DNA of 32,879 nucleotides from positions 1 to 32,879 of the forward strand of contig JAJQDK010000023.1 of the NCBI GenBank assembly GCA_021202245.1, written 5' to 3'. Positions 23,912-32,611 of the stretch are shown here, in pieces. The first letter of the stretch is position 1; each line of letters starts with the position of its first letter. The notes under the pieces were generated by a model. It was not told where the DNA came from. It saw nothing but the letters and a program-made list of their open reading frames with translations, and did no database searches. The translations under genes were made by a program, and so were the position numbers. This stretch comes from Clostridiales bacterium (lineage in GTDB: Bacteria; Bacillota; Clostridia; Oscillospirales; Acutalibacteraceae).

Positions 23912-23945
23912 AAAAAGGTCAGAGTTTTGCAAAACTCTGACCTTT
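23912..23945. terminator. Perfect bidirectional terminator
   Basis: AAAGGTCAGAGTTTTG is followed directly by its exact complement CAAAACTCTGACCTTT, with TATTTTT after it on the plus strand and further T on the minus strand. It separates the convergent C1-protease and exonuclease genes. Confidence 0.9.
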
Positions 23946-23971
23946 ATTTTTAATGGAATACACCGCTGTTT

Positions 23972-24025
23972 TACTCGGAGCAAAGCACGATGAAGGCTCG
24001 CTTAGTATGGGCGGATAAGTTGTAT
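23972..24025 (+). repeat. Short dispersed element, copy E
   Basis: TACTCGGAGCAAAGCACGAT, then GAAGGCTCGCTTAGTATGGG and CGGATAAGTTGTATTAAG. It is a diverged copy of the 21947 element, ending on the stop codon of the exonuclease gene. Confidence 0.7.
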
Positions 24026-24897
24026 TAAGTAGCTGTGTTTTTTGACTCGGTTTGCCGGGATTGGGGAAGAATTTTTTTCTTGACGACAACGCTGTCGTAT
24101 TTTTTCTTGAAGGAAATTTTGCCCAAAAACTTTTTTCCGCAGCTTTTACAGGTGAAATTAGCGGTAAAAAATCTGTTATGAAAGCTCCAGTCCGAAGTCT
24201 TTTTGGCCTTATTTCCACATTCATCGCAGACAAAGCGCAGCTGCTTTTTGTCGATATAGGGACTGTTGATGCTTGAAATAAAATAATTTTTGAACGTCAG
24301 CTTGCCGTAAAAATCATCGTTGTCAGCATCAACAATAAAGGGCGACAAGGAGCATACATTCGTAAAATGCAGCATACATTCAAGGCTCATTTCGGCATCG
24401 GCAAAAGCTCTGTGATGCTCTTCCTTGGAAAATTCAAGCCCAATTTTTTCTGCACACGGAAGCAAACCGAGCATTGCGGAGTCATCGTTTAAGCCAAGAC
24501 AGCTTTCACAATATTCCTGAATATTGCAATAGCGCTTTAAAAACGGAAGCTTGGTATTACCGGTATGGTAGCAATAGTTTTCGATTAAAGCCAAAATGTC
24601 GGAGGTTCCCCACGTCATCAGAACGCTGTCGCCGGAAAATTTTGTAAACTGCTCCACAACCTGCAAAAACGGCAGACCCTCGTCGTTAAGCTCTTCATTG
24701 GTAATCTTTGTAAGCTCGGAAATTTTGTTGCGCAGCTTTTTGGCAATTTGCGGTTTTACGAGCATAGAAAACTTATCAATAATACTAAAGTCATCGTCAA
24801 CCTTTACTGCGCCGAATTCAATTATTTCGCTGATATATTTGTGCGCCTGTTTGCTATATGCGCCGTTCCACTCAAGGTCAAGAATTACGTAGCTCAT
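24025..24897 (-). CDS. DnaQ-like 3'-5' exonuclease with C-terminal zinc ribbon
   Basis: 290 residues. The DEDDh set is present: Asp7 and Glu9 (ILDLEWNG), Asp100 (WGTSDILALIENY), and His162 with Asp167 (HHRAFADAEMSLE). The C-terminal part has four cysteines in CDECG (224-228) and CKSCG (250-254), a probable zinc ribbon, and a basic tail. Known: the N-terminal module fits the KapD/Sm-like RNase T superfamily exonucleases that act on DNA or RNA ends; the substrate is not known. Its ATG overlaps the typA stop by 4 bases, so the two are translationally coupled. It ends at a convergent terminator. Confidence 0.87.
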   Translation of the reverse strand: MSYVILDLEWNGAYSKQAHKYISEIIEFGAVKVDDDFSIIDKFSMLVKPQIAKKLRNKISELTKITNEELNDEGLPFLQVVEQFTKFSGDSVLMTWGTSDILALIENYCYHTGNTKLPFLKRYCNIQEYCESCLGLNDDSAMLGLLPCAEKIGLEFSKEEHHRAFADAEMSLECMLHFTNVCSLSPFIVDADNDDFYGKLTFKNYFISSINSPYIDKKQLRFVCDECGNKAKKTSDWSFHNRFFTANFTCKSCGKKFLGKISFKKKYDSVVVKKKILPQSRQTESKNTAT

Positions 24898-26714
24898 TTT
24901 TTGCGAAAAGCCTGTTTCATACGCTGTTCTTTTGATAAAATCTTCTTGCGCATACGAATACTTTGCGGAGTTACCTCTACAAGCTCATCATCAGCAATAA
25001 ATTCAAGGCACTGCTCAAGCGACATCTGCGTGGGCGGCGTAAGCTTAAGCGCATCATCGGAGCCGGAAGCCCGGGTGTTGGTGATATGCTTCTTTTTGCA
25101 TACGTTTACGGTGATGTCCTCGGCTTTCGGACTTGCGCCTACTATCATACCCTCGTACACCGGCACACCTGCGCCGATAAAGAGTCTGCCTCTTTCTTGT
25201 GCAGCATAAAGGCCGTAGGTTACGGTTTCTCCTGTTTCAAAGGCAATAAGAGAGCCCTGATAGCGCGTGACGATTTCACCCTTATACGGCTCGTAGCCGT
25301 CAAAAATATGATTCATAATACCGTTGCCGTTGGTGTCGGTCAAAAACTCGGGACGATATCCCATAAGACCTCTTGACGGTATTCTGAATTCAATATGAGT
25401 TGTACCGCCATCCCTTGTGCCCATATTTATAAGCTCCGCCTTGCGTGAGCCGAGCTTTTCCATCACGGCTCCTACATAGTTGTCCGGAACCTCGATAATG
25501 AGATATTCCATAGGCTCGCAGAGCTTGCCGTCAATAGTCTTGGTGATAACCTGAGGACGTGAAACCTGAAATTCATAGTTCTGGCGGCGCATAGTTTCAA
25601 TGAGGATAGAAAGATGAAGCTCACCTCTGCCCGATACTTTAAAGGTATCTGCACTGTCTGTTTCCTCAACACGAAGCGCAACATTTGTTTCAATTTCTTT
25701 AAAAAGCCTGTCACGCAGGTTGCGGGAGGTAACGTACTTGCCCTCTCTGCCGGCAAAAGGTGAATTATTTACGATAAAATTCATAGAAACGGTGGGCTCG
25801 TCAATCTTTACAAAAGGAAGCGGTTCTATGCAGTCGGGAGCGCAGATGGTTTCGCCGATATTCAAATCCTGAACACCGCTGATGCAAATAAGGTCGCCGA
25901 GCTTAGCCTCTTCACATTCCATTCTCTTTAAGTCCTCAAACTGATAGAGCTTGGCTATGCGAACATTTTGCGTTGTGCCGTCCGTATGGCACAAAACGGC
26001 GTTTTGCCCGTTCTTTACAGTGCCTCTTTCAACTCTGCCGATGCCTATCTTGCCGACGAATTGATCGGAGTCAATGTTTGAAATTAAAATCTGAAGTCCT
26101 CCGTCAAGCTCACCCTGCGGAGCGGGAATTTCGTTGACAATGGCATCAAATAACGGCTTCATATCGGTTCCTGTTTCGTGGTAATCGGTGCTTGCGTAGC
26201 CGTCACGAGCCGAAGCATAAATAACGGGGAATTCAAGCTGATCCTCGTCTACTCCGAGCTCAATAAACAAATCAAGGACTTCATCTATAACCTCCTCGGG
26301 ACGGGCGCCGGGACGGTCAATTTTATTTAAAACCACGAGCGGTTTTTTGCCGAGTCCGAGAGCTTTTTTCAAAACAAATCTTGTTTGGGGCATACAGCCC
26401 TCAAAAGCGTCAACAAGCAGAACAACTCCGTCAACCATCTGCAAAATACGCTCAACCTCACCGCCGAAATCGGCATGTCCGGGAGTATCTACAATGTTGA
26501 TTTTAATTCCGTTATACATAACCGCAGTCGGCTTTGAAAGGATGGTAATTCCCCTCTCTCTTTCAAGGTCGTTGGAGTCCATAACCCTTTCTTCAACGGT
26601 TTCATTCTCTCGGAATATACCGCTCTGCTTCAAAAGCTGATCAACCAAGGTGGTTTTGCCGTGGTCAACGTGAGCTATAATTGCGATATTTCTTAAATCT
26701 TCTCTTACGTCCAT
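24894..26714 (-). CDS. typA: Ribosome-associated GTPase TypA/BipA
   Basis: 606 residues, normal length. GTPase motifs: AHVDHGKTTLVDQLLKQSG (G1), GITILSKP (G2), DTPGHADFGGEVER (G3), NKIDRPGAR (G4). The domain order is the EF-G-like one with the BipA-specific C-terminus (SRGLMGYRPEFLTDTNGNG and EDITVNVCKKKHITNTRASG). Known: BipA binds the 70S ribosome and helps 50S assembly and growth under stress. It is transcribed from a good promoter (26788-26816) and is followed by the exonuclease gene. Confidence 0.97.
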   Translation of the reverse strand: MDVREDLRNIAIIAHVDHGKTTLVDQLLKQSGIFRENETVEERVMDSNDLERERGITILSKPTAVMYNGIKINIVDTPGHADFGGEVERILQMVDGVVLLVDAFEGCMPQTRFVLKKALGLGKKPLVVLNKIDRPGARPEEVIDEVLDLFIELGVDEDQLEFPVIYASARDGYASTDYHETGTDMKPLFDAIVNEIPAPQGELDGGLQILISNIDSDQFVGKIGIGRVERGTVKNGQNAVLCHTDGTTQNVRIAKLYQFEDLKRMECEEAKLGDLICISGVQDLNIGETICAPDCIEPLPFVKIDEPTVSMNFIVNNSPFAGREGKYVTSRNLRDRLFKEIETNVALRVEETDSADTFKVSGRGELHLSILIETMRRQNYEFQVSRPQVITKTIDGKLCEPMEYLIIEVPDNYVGAVMEKLGSRKAELINMGTRDGGTTHIEFRIPSRGLMGYRPEFLTDTNGNGIMNHIFDGYEPYKGEIVTRYQGSLIAFETGETVTYGLYAAQERGRLFIGAGVPVYEGMIVGASPKAEDITVNVCKKKHITNTRASGSDDALKLTPPTQMSLEQCLEFIADDELVEVTPQSIRMRKKILSKEQRMKQAFRKK

Positions 26715-26787
26715 AATATCCCCCTAATTGAAAATTTCAAATATTATTATTTCAGTTAAATATCAGCATACATCGCATACATTAAAT

Positions 26788-26816
26788 ATTATAGCACTTA
26801 TAACATAAAAATTCAA
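26788..26816 (-). promoter_or_regulatory. Promoter of typA
   Basis: Minus strand -35 TTGAAT (26811-26816), 17-base spacer, perfect -10 TATAAT (26788-26793), about 75 bases upstream of the start. Confidence 0.75.
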
Positions 26817-26930
26817 TTTATAATTTTCATTACCTTTTGCCTATAATGCGACATATTTTATTACATTTTTCCAATATGACGGAAAATCTTTAAAAAATTT
26901 CATTTTTTGCGATATTCAGGCGATTTTTGC

Positions 26931-26959
26931 TTTACAATATTACGAGATTGTTATATAAT
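26931..26959 (+). promoter_or_regulatory. Promoter of acn-icd-rex
   Basis: -35 TTTACA (26931-26936), 17-base spacer, perfect -10 TATAAT (26954-26959). Confidence 0.88.
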
Positions 26960-26965
26960 TAACAT
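26948..26965. promoter_or_regulatory. Probable Rex operator over the -10 box
   Basis: TTGTTATATAATTAACAT is an imperfect palindrome matching 12 of 14 fixed positions of the clostridial Rex consensus TTGTTAA-N4-TTAACAA (consensus recalled, not searched). It covers the -10 box of an operon whose last gene is rex, which is the expected place for redox-controlled autorepression. Confidence 0.7.
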
Positions 26966-27017
26966 AGTTATTTTGTCTCTGATAAAATATCTATCTTTAA
27001 TATACGGAGGTATTTTT

Positions 27018-28949
27018 ATGGGCTACACGATTGCACAGAAAATCATCAAAGAGCATCTTGTAAGCGGAGAAATGACTGTCGGCAACGACATCGGTCTTAA
27101 GATTGACCAAACGCTTACACAGGATGCCACGGGAACTATGGCTTATATTGAATACGAGGCCATGGGCATCCCCCGTGTAAAAACCGAAAAAAGTGTTGCG
27201 TACATTGACCACAACACGCTTCAGACAGGTTTTGAAAATGCTGACGACCACAGATTTATTCAGTCTGTCTGCAAAAAGCACGGAATTTATTTTTCAAGAC
27301 CGGGCAACGGCATTTGCCATCAGGTACATCTTGAAAGATTCGGAAAGCCGGGCAAAACCTTAATCGGTTCCGACAGTCACACTCCCACCGGAGGCGGCAT
27401 AGGTATGCTGGCTATAGGCGCAGGCGGACTTGACGTTGCGGTAGCAATGGGCGGCGGCGCTTATTATATAACAATGCCTAAAATGGTAAGGGTTAATCTT
27501 ACCGGCAAGCTCAGCCCGTGGGTTTCCGCAAAGGATATTATTCTTGCAGTTCTCCGAGTTATGAGCGTTAAGGGCGGAGTCGGCAAAATTGTTGAATACG
27601 GTGGCGACGGCGTTAAAACTCTCACCGTTCCCGAACGTGCAACTATTACAAATATGGGCGCTGAGCTCGGCGCAACAACCTCTATCTTCCCTGCCGACGA
27701 AACCACAAGAGAGTTCCTTAAGGCGCAGGGCCGTGAGGAGGACTACACAGAGCTTAAGGCAGACGATGATGCGGTGTATGACGAGGTTATTGAAATAAAT
27801 CTCTCTGAGCTTGAGCCTCTTGCAGCCTGCCCCCATTCTCCCGATAACGTAAAGCCGATTAAAGAGCTTGAGGGTCAAAAGATTGATCAGGTTTGCATCG
27901 GCTCCTGTACAAATTCAAGCTATCTCGATATGATGAGAGTTGCCCATATTCTCAAGGGCAAAAAGGTTGCCGACAACGTATCTCTTGCCATTGCTCCCGG
28001 AAGCAAGCAGGTGTTTAATATGCTTGCGCTCAACGGCGCACTCGGCGATATGATTGCAGCCGGCGCAAGAATTCTTGAAAGCGCCTGCGGCCCCTGCATA
28101 GGTATGGGACAATCTCCAAACAGCAAGGGCATTTCCCTGAGAACCTTCAACCGCAATTTTGAGGGCAGAAGCGGCACGGCAGACGGTCAGATTTATCTGG
28201 TATCTCCCGAAACAGCGGCTGTGTCGGCTCTCACCGGCGTATTCACCGACCCGAGATCTCTCGGCGATGCTGCTGACATTGAAATGCCTGAAAAGTTCCT
28301 TATCAATGACAATATGGTTATTGACCCGGCTCCCGTTGAAGAAATGGACAGCATTGAGGTACTCAGAGGACCGAACATCAAAAATTATCCCGAAACCAAT
28401 CCTCTCACGGAGTCTGTAGAGGCTTCATGCTCGCTGAAGGTAGGCGACAACATCACCACCGACCACATTATGCCTGCCGGAGCAAAAATCCTTCCGCTCC
28501 GTTCAAATATCCCGAAAATTTCGGAATACTGCTTTACGGTATGCGACAAGGACTTCCCTCAAAGAGCGAAAACTCTGGGCAAGAGCATTATCGTAGGCGG
28601 CGAAAACTACGGTCAGGGCTCCTCAAGAGAGCATGCGGCGCTCGCTCCTCTTTATCTGGGCGTAAAGGCTGTGCTTGTTAAGAGCTTTGCACGTATTCAC
28701 AGAAGCAACCTCATCAACGCCGGTATTCTTCCGCTTACATTTGCAGATGCCGGGGATTACGATAAAATCAAGCTCGGCGATATGCTTGAGCTTCCCAAGG
28801 TAAAGGAAGAAATTTCAAACGGCAGCGACGTTACGGTTGTAAACAAAACCACAGGAGATACATTCACCGCAAAATGCGAGCTTTCAGACAGAACAAGAGC
28901 AATAATCCTCGCAGGCGGTCTGCTTGACTACACAAAGGAGAACAGCTGA
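27018..28949 (+). CDS. acn: Aconitate hydratase
   Basis: 643 residues from ATG 27018 (SD GGAGG). The frame is open upstream to 26907, but that would cross the promoter. It interconverts citrate and isocitrate through a [4Fe-4S] cluster held by Cys297 (CIGSCTNSSYLDM), Cys357 and Cys360 (ACGPCIGMGQSP). It also has IGSDSHTPTGGGIGMLAIGA, TTDHIMPAGAKILPLRS and the swivel-domain GENYGQGSSREHAALAP. The length is that of the shorter aconitase type found in Clostridia and Thermotogales, not the roughly 900-residue AcnA. It is the first gene of acn-icd-rex. Homoaconitase or isopropylmalate isomerase is unlikely given the icd neighbour. Confidence 0.95.
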   Translation: MGYTIAQKIIKEHLVSGEMTVGNDIGLKIDQTLTQDATGTMAYIEYEAMGIPRVKTEKSVAYIDHNTLQTGFENADDHRFIQSVCKKHGIYFSRPGNGICHQVHLERFGKPGKTLIGSDSHTPTGGGIGMLAIGAGGLDVAVAMGGGAYYITMPKMVRVNLTGKLSPWVSAKDIILAVLRVMSVKGGVGKIVEYGGDGVKTLTVPERATITNMGAELGATTSIFPADETTREFLKAQGREEDYTELKADDDAVYDEVIEINLSELEPLAACPHSPDNVKPIKELEGQKIDQVCIGSCTNSSYLDMMRVAHILKGKKVADNVSLAIAPGSKQVFNMLALNGALGDMIAAGARILESACGPCIGMGQSPNSKGISLRTFNRNFEGRSGTADGQIYLVSPETAAVSALTGVFTDPRSLGDAADIEMPEKFLINDNMVIDPAPVEEMDSIEVLRGPNIKNYPETNPLTESVEASCSLKVGDNITTDHIMPAGAKILPLRSNIPKISEYCFTVCDKDFPQRAKTLGKSIIVGGENYGQGSSREHAALAPLYLGVKAVLVKSFARIHRSNLINAGILPLTFADAGDYDKIKLGDMLELPKVKEEISNGSDVTVVNKTTGDTFTAKCELSDRTRAIILAGGLLDYTKENS

Positions 28950-28950
28950 T

Positions 28951-30159
28951 ATGGATAAAATTAAAATGACTACGCCCCTCGTTGAGATGGACGGCGACGA
29001 AATGACGCGGGTAATCTGGCAGCAGATTAAAGACATTCTCATTCTTCCCTATGTTGACCTCAAAAGCGAGTACTACGACCTCGGTCTTGAGCACAGAAAC
29101 GAAACCGACGATCAGGTAACGATTGACAGCGCAAACGCCACCAAAAAGTACGGTGTTGCCGTAAAATGCGCCACAATCACTCCCAATGCGGCAAGAATGG
29201 ATGAATATAACCTCAAAAAGATGTGGAAGTCGCCCAACGGCACCATCCGTGCAATTCTTGACGGTACGGTATTCAGAAGCCCCATCCTTGTTAAGGGCAT
29301 CACCCCCTACATTCCCACCTGGAAAAAGCCCATCTGCATTGCCCGTCACGCTTACGGCGATGTTTACAAAAATACCGAAATGAGCGTTAAGGGCGGCAGC
29401 AAGGCTGAGCTTTGCGTAACAAAGCCCGACGGCAGCGAAGAAAGAAGCCTTATCTACGACTTCACCTCCGACGGCGTAATCCAGGGTATGCACAATATTG
29501 ACAAGAGCATCTCCTCGTTTGCACGCTCCTGCTTTAACTATGCGCTCGACCAAAAGCTTGACGTTTGGTTTGCCACAAAGGACACCATCAGCAAAACCTA
29601 CGATCACAGATTCAAGGATATTTTTGCCGAGGTATTTGAAGCAGAGTACAAGGACAAATTTGAAGAGGCAGGCATTACATACTTCTACACCCTGATTGAC
29701 GATGCAGTTGCTCGTGTAATCCGCAGCGAGGGCGGTTATATGTGGGCTTGCAAAAACTACGACGGCGACGTTATGAGCGATATGATTGCCACAGCCTTCG
29801 GCTCGCTTGCAATGATGACAAGCGTTCTTGTTTCACCCGACGGCATCTATGAATATGAGGCCGCTCACGGCACGGTTCAGCGCCACTACTACAAATACCT
29901 CAAGGGCGAGGAAACCTCCACCAACTCGGTTGCCACTCTGTTTGCGTGGACAGGTGCGCTCAGAAAGCGCGGAGAGCTTGACAAGCTGCCGCAGCTGATG
30001 AGCTTTGCAGATAAGCTTGAAAAAGCCACCATTCAAACTATTGAGGACGGCGTAATGACCGGTGACCTCTATGCTATATCTACACTTGAAAACAAAACCA
30101 AGGTAAACACCGAGGACTTCCTCAAGGCTATTGACGAGCGCCTTGCAGCTTCACTTTGA
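28951..30159 (+). CDS. icd: NADP-dependent isocitrate dehydrogenase, eukaryote-like subfamily
   Basis: 402 residues from ATG 28951, one base after the aconitase stop, with AAGGAG 10 bases upstream. The signature is MDGDEMTRVIW at the N-terminus. It also has KCATITPNAARMDEYNLKKM, the substrate-binding SPNGTIRAILDGTVFRSPI, YDGDVMSDMIATAFGSLAMM, and the cofactor loop EAAHGTVQRHYYKY, in which the His/Arg after GTV favour NADP. It decarboxylates isocitrate to 2-oxoglutarate. It belongs to the roughly 400-residue homodimeric type that includes mitochondrial IDH2, rather than the E. coli type. With aconitase it supplies carbon for glutamate; no citrate synthase is in this window. Confidence 0.95.
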   Translation: MDKIKMTTPLVEMDGDEMTRVIWQQIKDILILPYVDLKSEYYDLGLEHRNETDDQVTIDSANATKKYGVAVKCATITPNAARMDEYNLKKMWKSPNGTIRAILDGTVFRSPILVKGITPYIPTWKKPICIARHAYGDVYKNTEMSVKGGSKAELCVTKPDGSEERSLIYDFTSDGVIQGMHNIDKSISSFARSCFNYALDQKLDVWFATKDTISKTYDHRFKDIFAEVFEAEYKDKFEEAGITYFYTLIDDAVARVIRSEGGYMWACKNYDGDVMSDMIATAFGSLAMMTSVLVSPDGIYEYEAAHGTVQRHYYKYLKGEETSTNSVATLFAWTGALRKRGELDKLPQLMSFADKLEKATIQTIEDGVMTGDLYAISTLENKTKVNTEDFLKAIDERLAASL

Positions 30160-30195
30160 TTTTGTATTCGTAATTAAAAAGGAGCAAATTGAGTA

Positions 30196-30831
30196 ATGTC
30201 AAAGAATGACAGTATTTCAATGTCGGTTATCAGGCGATTGCCGAGATATTACCGCTTTTTATCAGAGCTTAACGAGCAAAAGATTGATAAAATTTCATCT
30301 ACCAAGCTTGCGCAGATTATGAACGTCACCGCTTCTCAGGTCAGGCAGGATTTAAACTGCTTCGGCGGCTTCGGTCAGCAGGGCTACGGCTACAGCGTGA
30401 GTCAGCTCAAGGATGAAATCAAAAACATTTTGGGGCTGAACAACAACTACCAAGCCATTTTAATCGGCGTGGGCAACCTCGGCAAAGCGGTGGCGCTGCA
30501 TATGAACTTTGAACGGCTGGGGTTTGACCTGATTGCCTGCTTTGACAGCAACGAAGAAAAGGTCGGCAGCCGGCTCAACAACCTGACGGTTATGCCCGAC
30601 AGCGAGATTGAGGAATTTTGCAAAAGCAGCAGCATTGACACAGCGTTTATGTGTATTCCCCGAACAAGCGTAGAAAATGTGCTTGACAAGCTGTATGCGC
30701 TCGGAATAAAAAGCTACTGGAATTTCAGCCATTACGACATCAGCGCACGCTACGGCGATACAATCGTTGAAAATGTTCATCTGAGCGACAATCTTATGAC
30801 TCTCAGCTACAGAATGAACAACAGCAAATAG
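30196..30831 (+). CDS. rex: Redox-sensing transcriptional repressor Rex
   Basis: 211 residues. An N-terminal winged helix (SMSVIRRLPRYYRFLSEL, then SSTKLAQIMNVTASQVRQDL and FGGFGQQGYGYSV) is followed by a Rossmann domain with GVGNLGKAVALH and FDSNEEKVG, and a late helix AFMCIPRTSVENVLDKL. Known: Rex leaves its operators when NADH is high and controls fermentation and hydrogen metabolism in Clostridia. SD GGAG lies 11 bases from ATG 30196, 36 bases after icd. Its place at the end of acn-icd-rex and the operator-like palindrome at 26948 suggest autoregulation. Confidence 0.96.
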   Translation: MSKNDSISMSVIRRLPRYYRFLSELNEQKIDKISSTKLAQIMNVTASQVRQDLNCFGGFGQQGYGYSVSQLKDEIKNILGLNNNYQAILIGVGNLGKAVALHMNFERLGFDLIACFDSNEEKVGSRLNNLTVMPDSEIEEFCKSSSIDTAFMCIPRTSVENVLDKLYALGIKSYWNFSHYDISARYGDTIVENVHLSDNLMTLSYRMNNSK

Positions 30832-30849
30832 CCTGCCGCTTATACCTAA

Positions 30850-30888
30850 AACAGCTCTCCCCTCTTGAATTTCAAGAGGGGAGTTTTG
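30850..30888. terminator. Bidirectional terminator after rex
   Basis: CTCCCCTCTTGA pairs perfectly with TCAAGAGGGGAG across a 3-base loop, flanked by AAAACAG and TTTTGT. It separates rex from the convergent kinase-like gene. Confidence 0.9.
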
Positions 30889-30903
30889 TCGTTATTTTAT
30901 TTT

Positions 30904-31614
30904 TCAACCGCGCACCATAGCGTCACGGGCAAGAAGGGCGGCTGATGGGTCGGTGTTGCAGGTGAGGATATAAAACCTTGAGCAGGCGATAAGGTCATCA
31001 AAATTTTTCAGCATATCGCTTGCGCCCTGCTCGCAGTTCGGGTAGGTCGTGCCGTGATAAAGCCCGGCGACAATTTCCCCGGTGTCGGCAGGTCGGATTG
31101 AGTTCTCCTCTCCCCGCCGCACAAAGGCAATTCCGCCCAGCGGAGCGCTCTCGTTGAGGGCAATCCCGCTGCCGCCGTCAAAGGGCGTGCCGTACACCCT
31201 TGCGCCGTCTTGGGCGAGTCTGATTACCGGCTTGTCGTCATTGATAATCCTCACGTTGTCGCTGCCGAAAGCCTCAATCCACAGCCGGGTATGAGTTGAC
31301 TTGCCCACCCCCGAAGCGGCAGAGAACAAATAAGCCCTGCCCCCGTAGATTATCGCAGAGGAATGAAGCAGCACAGCGTGGAATTTGACAGCCTTGGCGG
31401 CAAAAATCGAAGCGTAGGCATACTCCTCCACGCCGCCGGGGTCAACGGCGGAGTTCATTTTGCGGCTGAGCATATTAAAATATTTGTCGGTCATTTGCAT
31501 CGCAAAATCCGCCCTGCCGCCGCCGTTGTACTCAAAGGGCTTTGAAAGCCGTTTCAGCTTGTCATATTTGGGAGCGTATTCAACAATCAGCTCCGCAATT
31601 TTATATTTAGGCAA
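30904..31614 (-). CDS. HPr kinase-like P-loop protein
   Basis: 236 residues from TTG 31614, chosen because GGAGG lies 5 bases upstream. A TTG at 31632 overlapping the previous stop would add six residues but lacks an SD. It has LLHSSAIIYGGRAYLFSAAS running into SGVGKSTHTRLW (P-loop), IINDDKPVIRL (Walker B-like), GTPFDGGSGIALNESAPLGG and a C-terminal helical part. This is the HprK C-terminal fold without the N-terminal HprK domain. Known: similar small proteins occur with PqqD-like or peptide-modification genes, but neither is seen here. It is probably cytosolic and could phosphorylate a small protein or metabolite. It is co-transcribed with a secreted LRR-dockerin gene, which is an unusual partner. 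Confidence 0.8.
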   Translation of the reverse strand: MPKYKIAELIVEYAPKYDKLKRLSKPFEYNGGGRADFAMQMTDKYFNMLSRKMNSAVDPGGVEEYAYASIFAAKAVKFHAVLLHSSAIIYGGRAYLFSAASGVGKSTHTRLWIEAFGSDNVRIINDDKPVIRLAQDGARVYGTPFDGGSGIALNESAPLGGIAFVRRGEENSIRPADTGEIVAGLYHGTTYPNCEQGASDMLKNFDDLIACSRFYILTCNTDPSAALLARDAMVRG

Positions 31615-31628
31615 AATTACCTCCAGCG

Positions 31629-32546
31629 TCAAATGCCGACGATGTAATATTGCAGGTTGGTAACGTCAGTAACGGTGATAGCGTCGTCGCCGGTCATATC
31701 GCCGAGGAACACCTGTTCCCTGTCAAGCGACTTGGTGCCCACAACGGCGTACTGAATCAGCGTGGCGTCGGAAACATCCACATAGCCGTCACGGTTGACG
31801 TCGCCGGAAGCGTAGTCGGAAATCATCTGAAAGTTAATTCCGTACTCGGCGGCATAGGTTTCGGCATAGGAATCGGCGTAGCCGTAAATCGTCAGCTCCT
31901 CGGAGCAATTTTTAAATGCGGTGGATGAAATCTCGGTGACGGCTGCCGGAATGACAATCGACATCAGCGAGGTACAATCACCGAACGCAAGGTTGCCGAT
32001 TGAGGTCACGGTGTCGGGCAGGGTCACACTTTCAAGCGCGGTGCATTTGTAAAACATCTGCGTGTTCACCATTGTCATTGAGTTGTTAAACACCGCCGTT
32101 TTCAGCGAGGTACAGCCCTGGAACACAGCCACGTCAAGGTCGTTGCAGTTTTCGGGAATCACAACGCTTTCAATGGAGGTCATATTTTGGCAGGCAAAAT
32201 AGCCGATAGTAGTCAGGGTTGAGGGAAAGGTTATTGAGGTGATGTCGTCCCTGCCGTTAAAGGCAAGGCGATAAATCTCGGTGACTGTGTAGCCGAGAAT
32301 GGTTTCGGGAATCTCCACATCGGTGCTTTCGCCCACGTATTCGGCAATAATCGCATTAGTGCCGGAACGAATGAATTTAAACTCATCGTTTTGAATATAG
32401 GTTTCCGCAAATGCAGTCAAGCCGCAAAGGCACAGCGACAGCACAGCGCAGGTCAGCACGGTCAGGAGCTTAATTCCGTGAAGCTTTTTAGTTTTTTTCA
32501 TATTTTTAGGTTTTTTCATATTTTTCATATTTTTAATTTTTTCCAT
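31629..32546 (-). CDS. Secreted leucine-rich-repeat (BspA-type) dockerin protein
   Basis: 305 residues. The N-terminus is Lys/Met-rich and repetitive (MEKIKNMKNMKKPKNMKKTK) before a hydrophobic signal core ending LTAFA (about residue 47). About six BspA-type leucine-rich repeats follow, with SITFPSTLTTIGYFACQNM, SVTLPDTVTSIGNLAFGDC and SIVIPAAVTEISSTAFKNC as typical units. The end is a type I dockerin, GDVNRDGYVDVSDATLIQY and GDMTGDDAITVTDVTNLQY. Several in-frame ATGs exist; ATG 32546 has GGGTGA upstream, but a start inside the repeated MKNMKK stretch cannot be excluded. Likely role: adhesion or binding on a cohesin scaffold. The HprK-like gene follows within 15 bases. Confidence 0.9.
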   Translation of the reverse strand: MEKIKNMKNMKKPKNMKKTKKLHGIKLLTVLTCAVLSLCLCGLTAFAETYIQNDEFKFIRSGTNAIIAEYVGESTDVEIPETILGYTVTEIYRLAFNGRDDITSITFPSTLTTIGYFACQNMTSIESVVIPENCNDLDVAVFQGCTSLKTAVFNNSMTMVNTQMFYKCTALESVTLPDTVTSIGNLAFGDCTSLMSIVIPAAVTEISSTAFKNCSEELTIYGYADSYAETYAAEYGINFQMISDYASGDVNRDGYVDVSDATLIQYAVVGTKSLDREQVFLGDMTGDDAITVTDVTNLQYYIVGI

Positions 32547-32611
32547 AAAATCACCCGAAGCGGTTTTGATAGATATTTTTAATTTTAGATTTGTGTCGTT
32601 TTCGCAGAAAA

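Noticed and set aside
27360..27878. 172-codon minus-strand frame inside aconitase
   Set aside because: Antisense shadow; low-complexity Cys/Ala-rich translation typical of such frames.
28864..29607. 247-codon minus-strand frame inside acn/icd
   Set aside because: Antisense shadow of the well-conserved isocitrate dehydrogenase; no SD, no domain.
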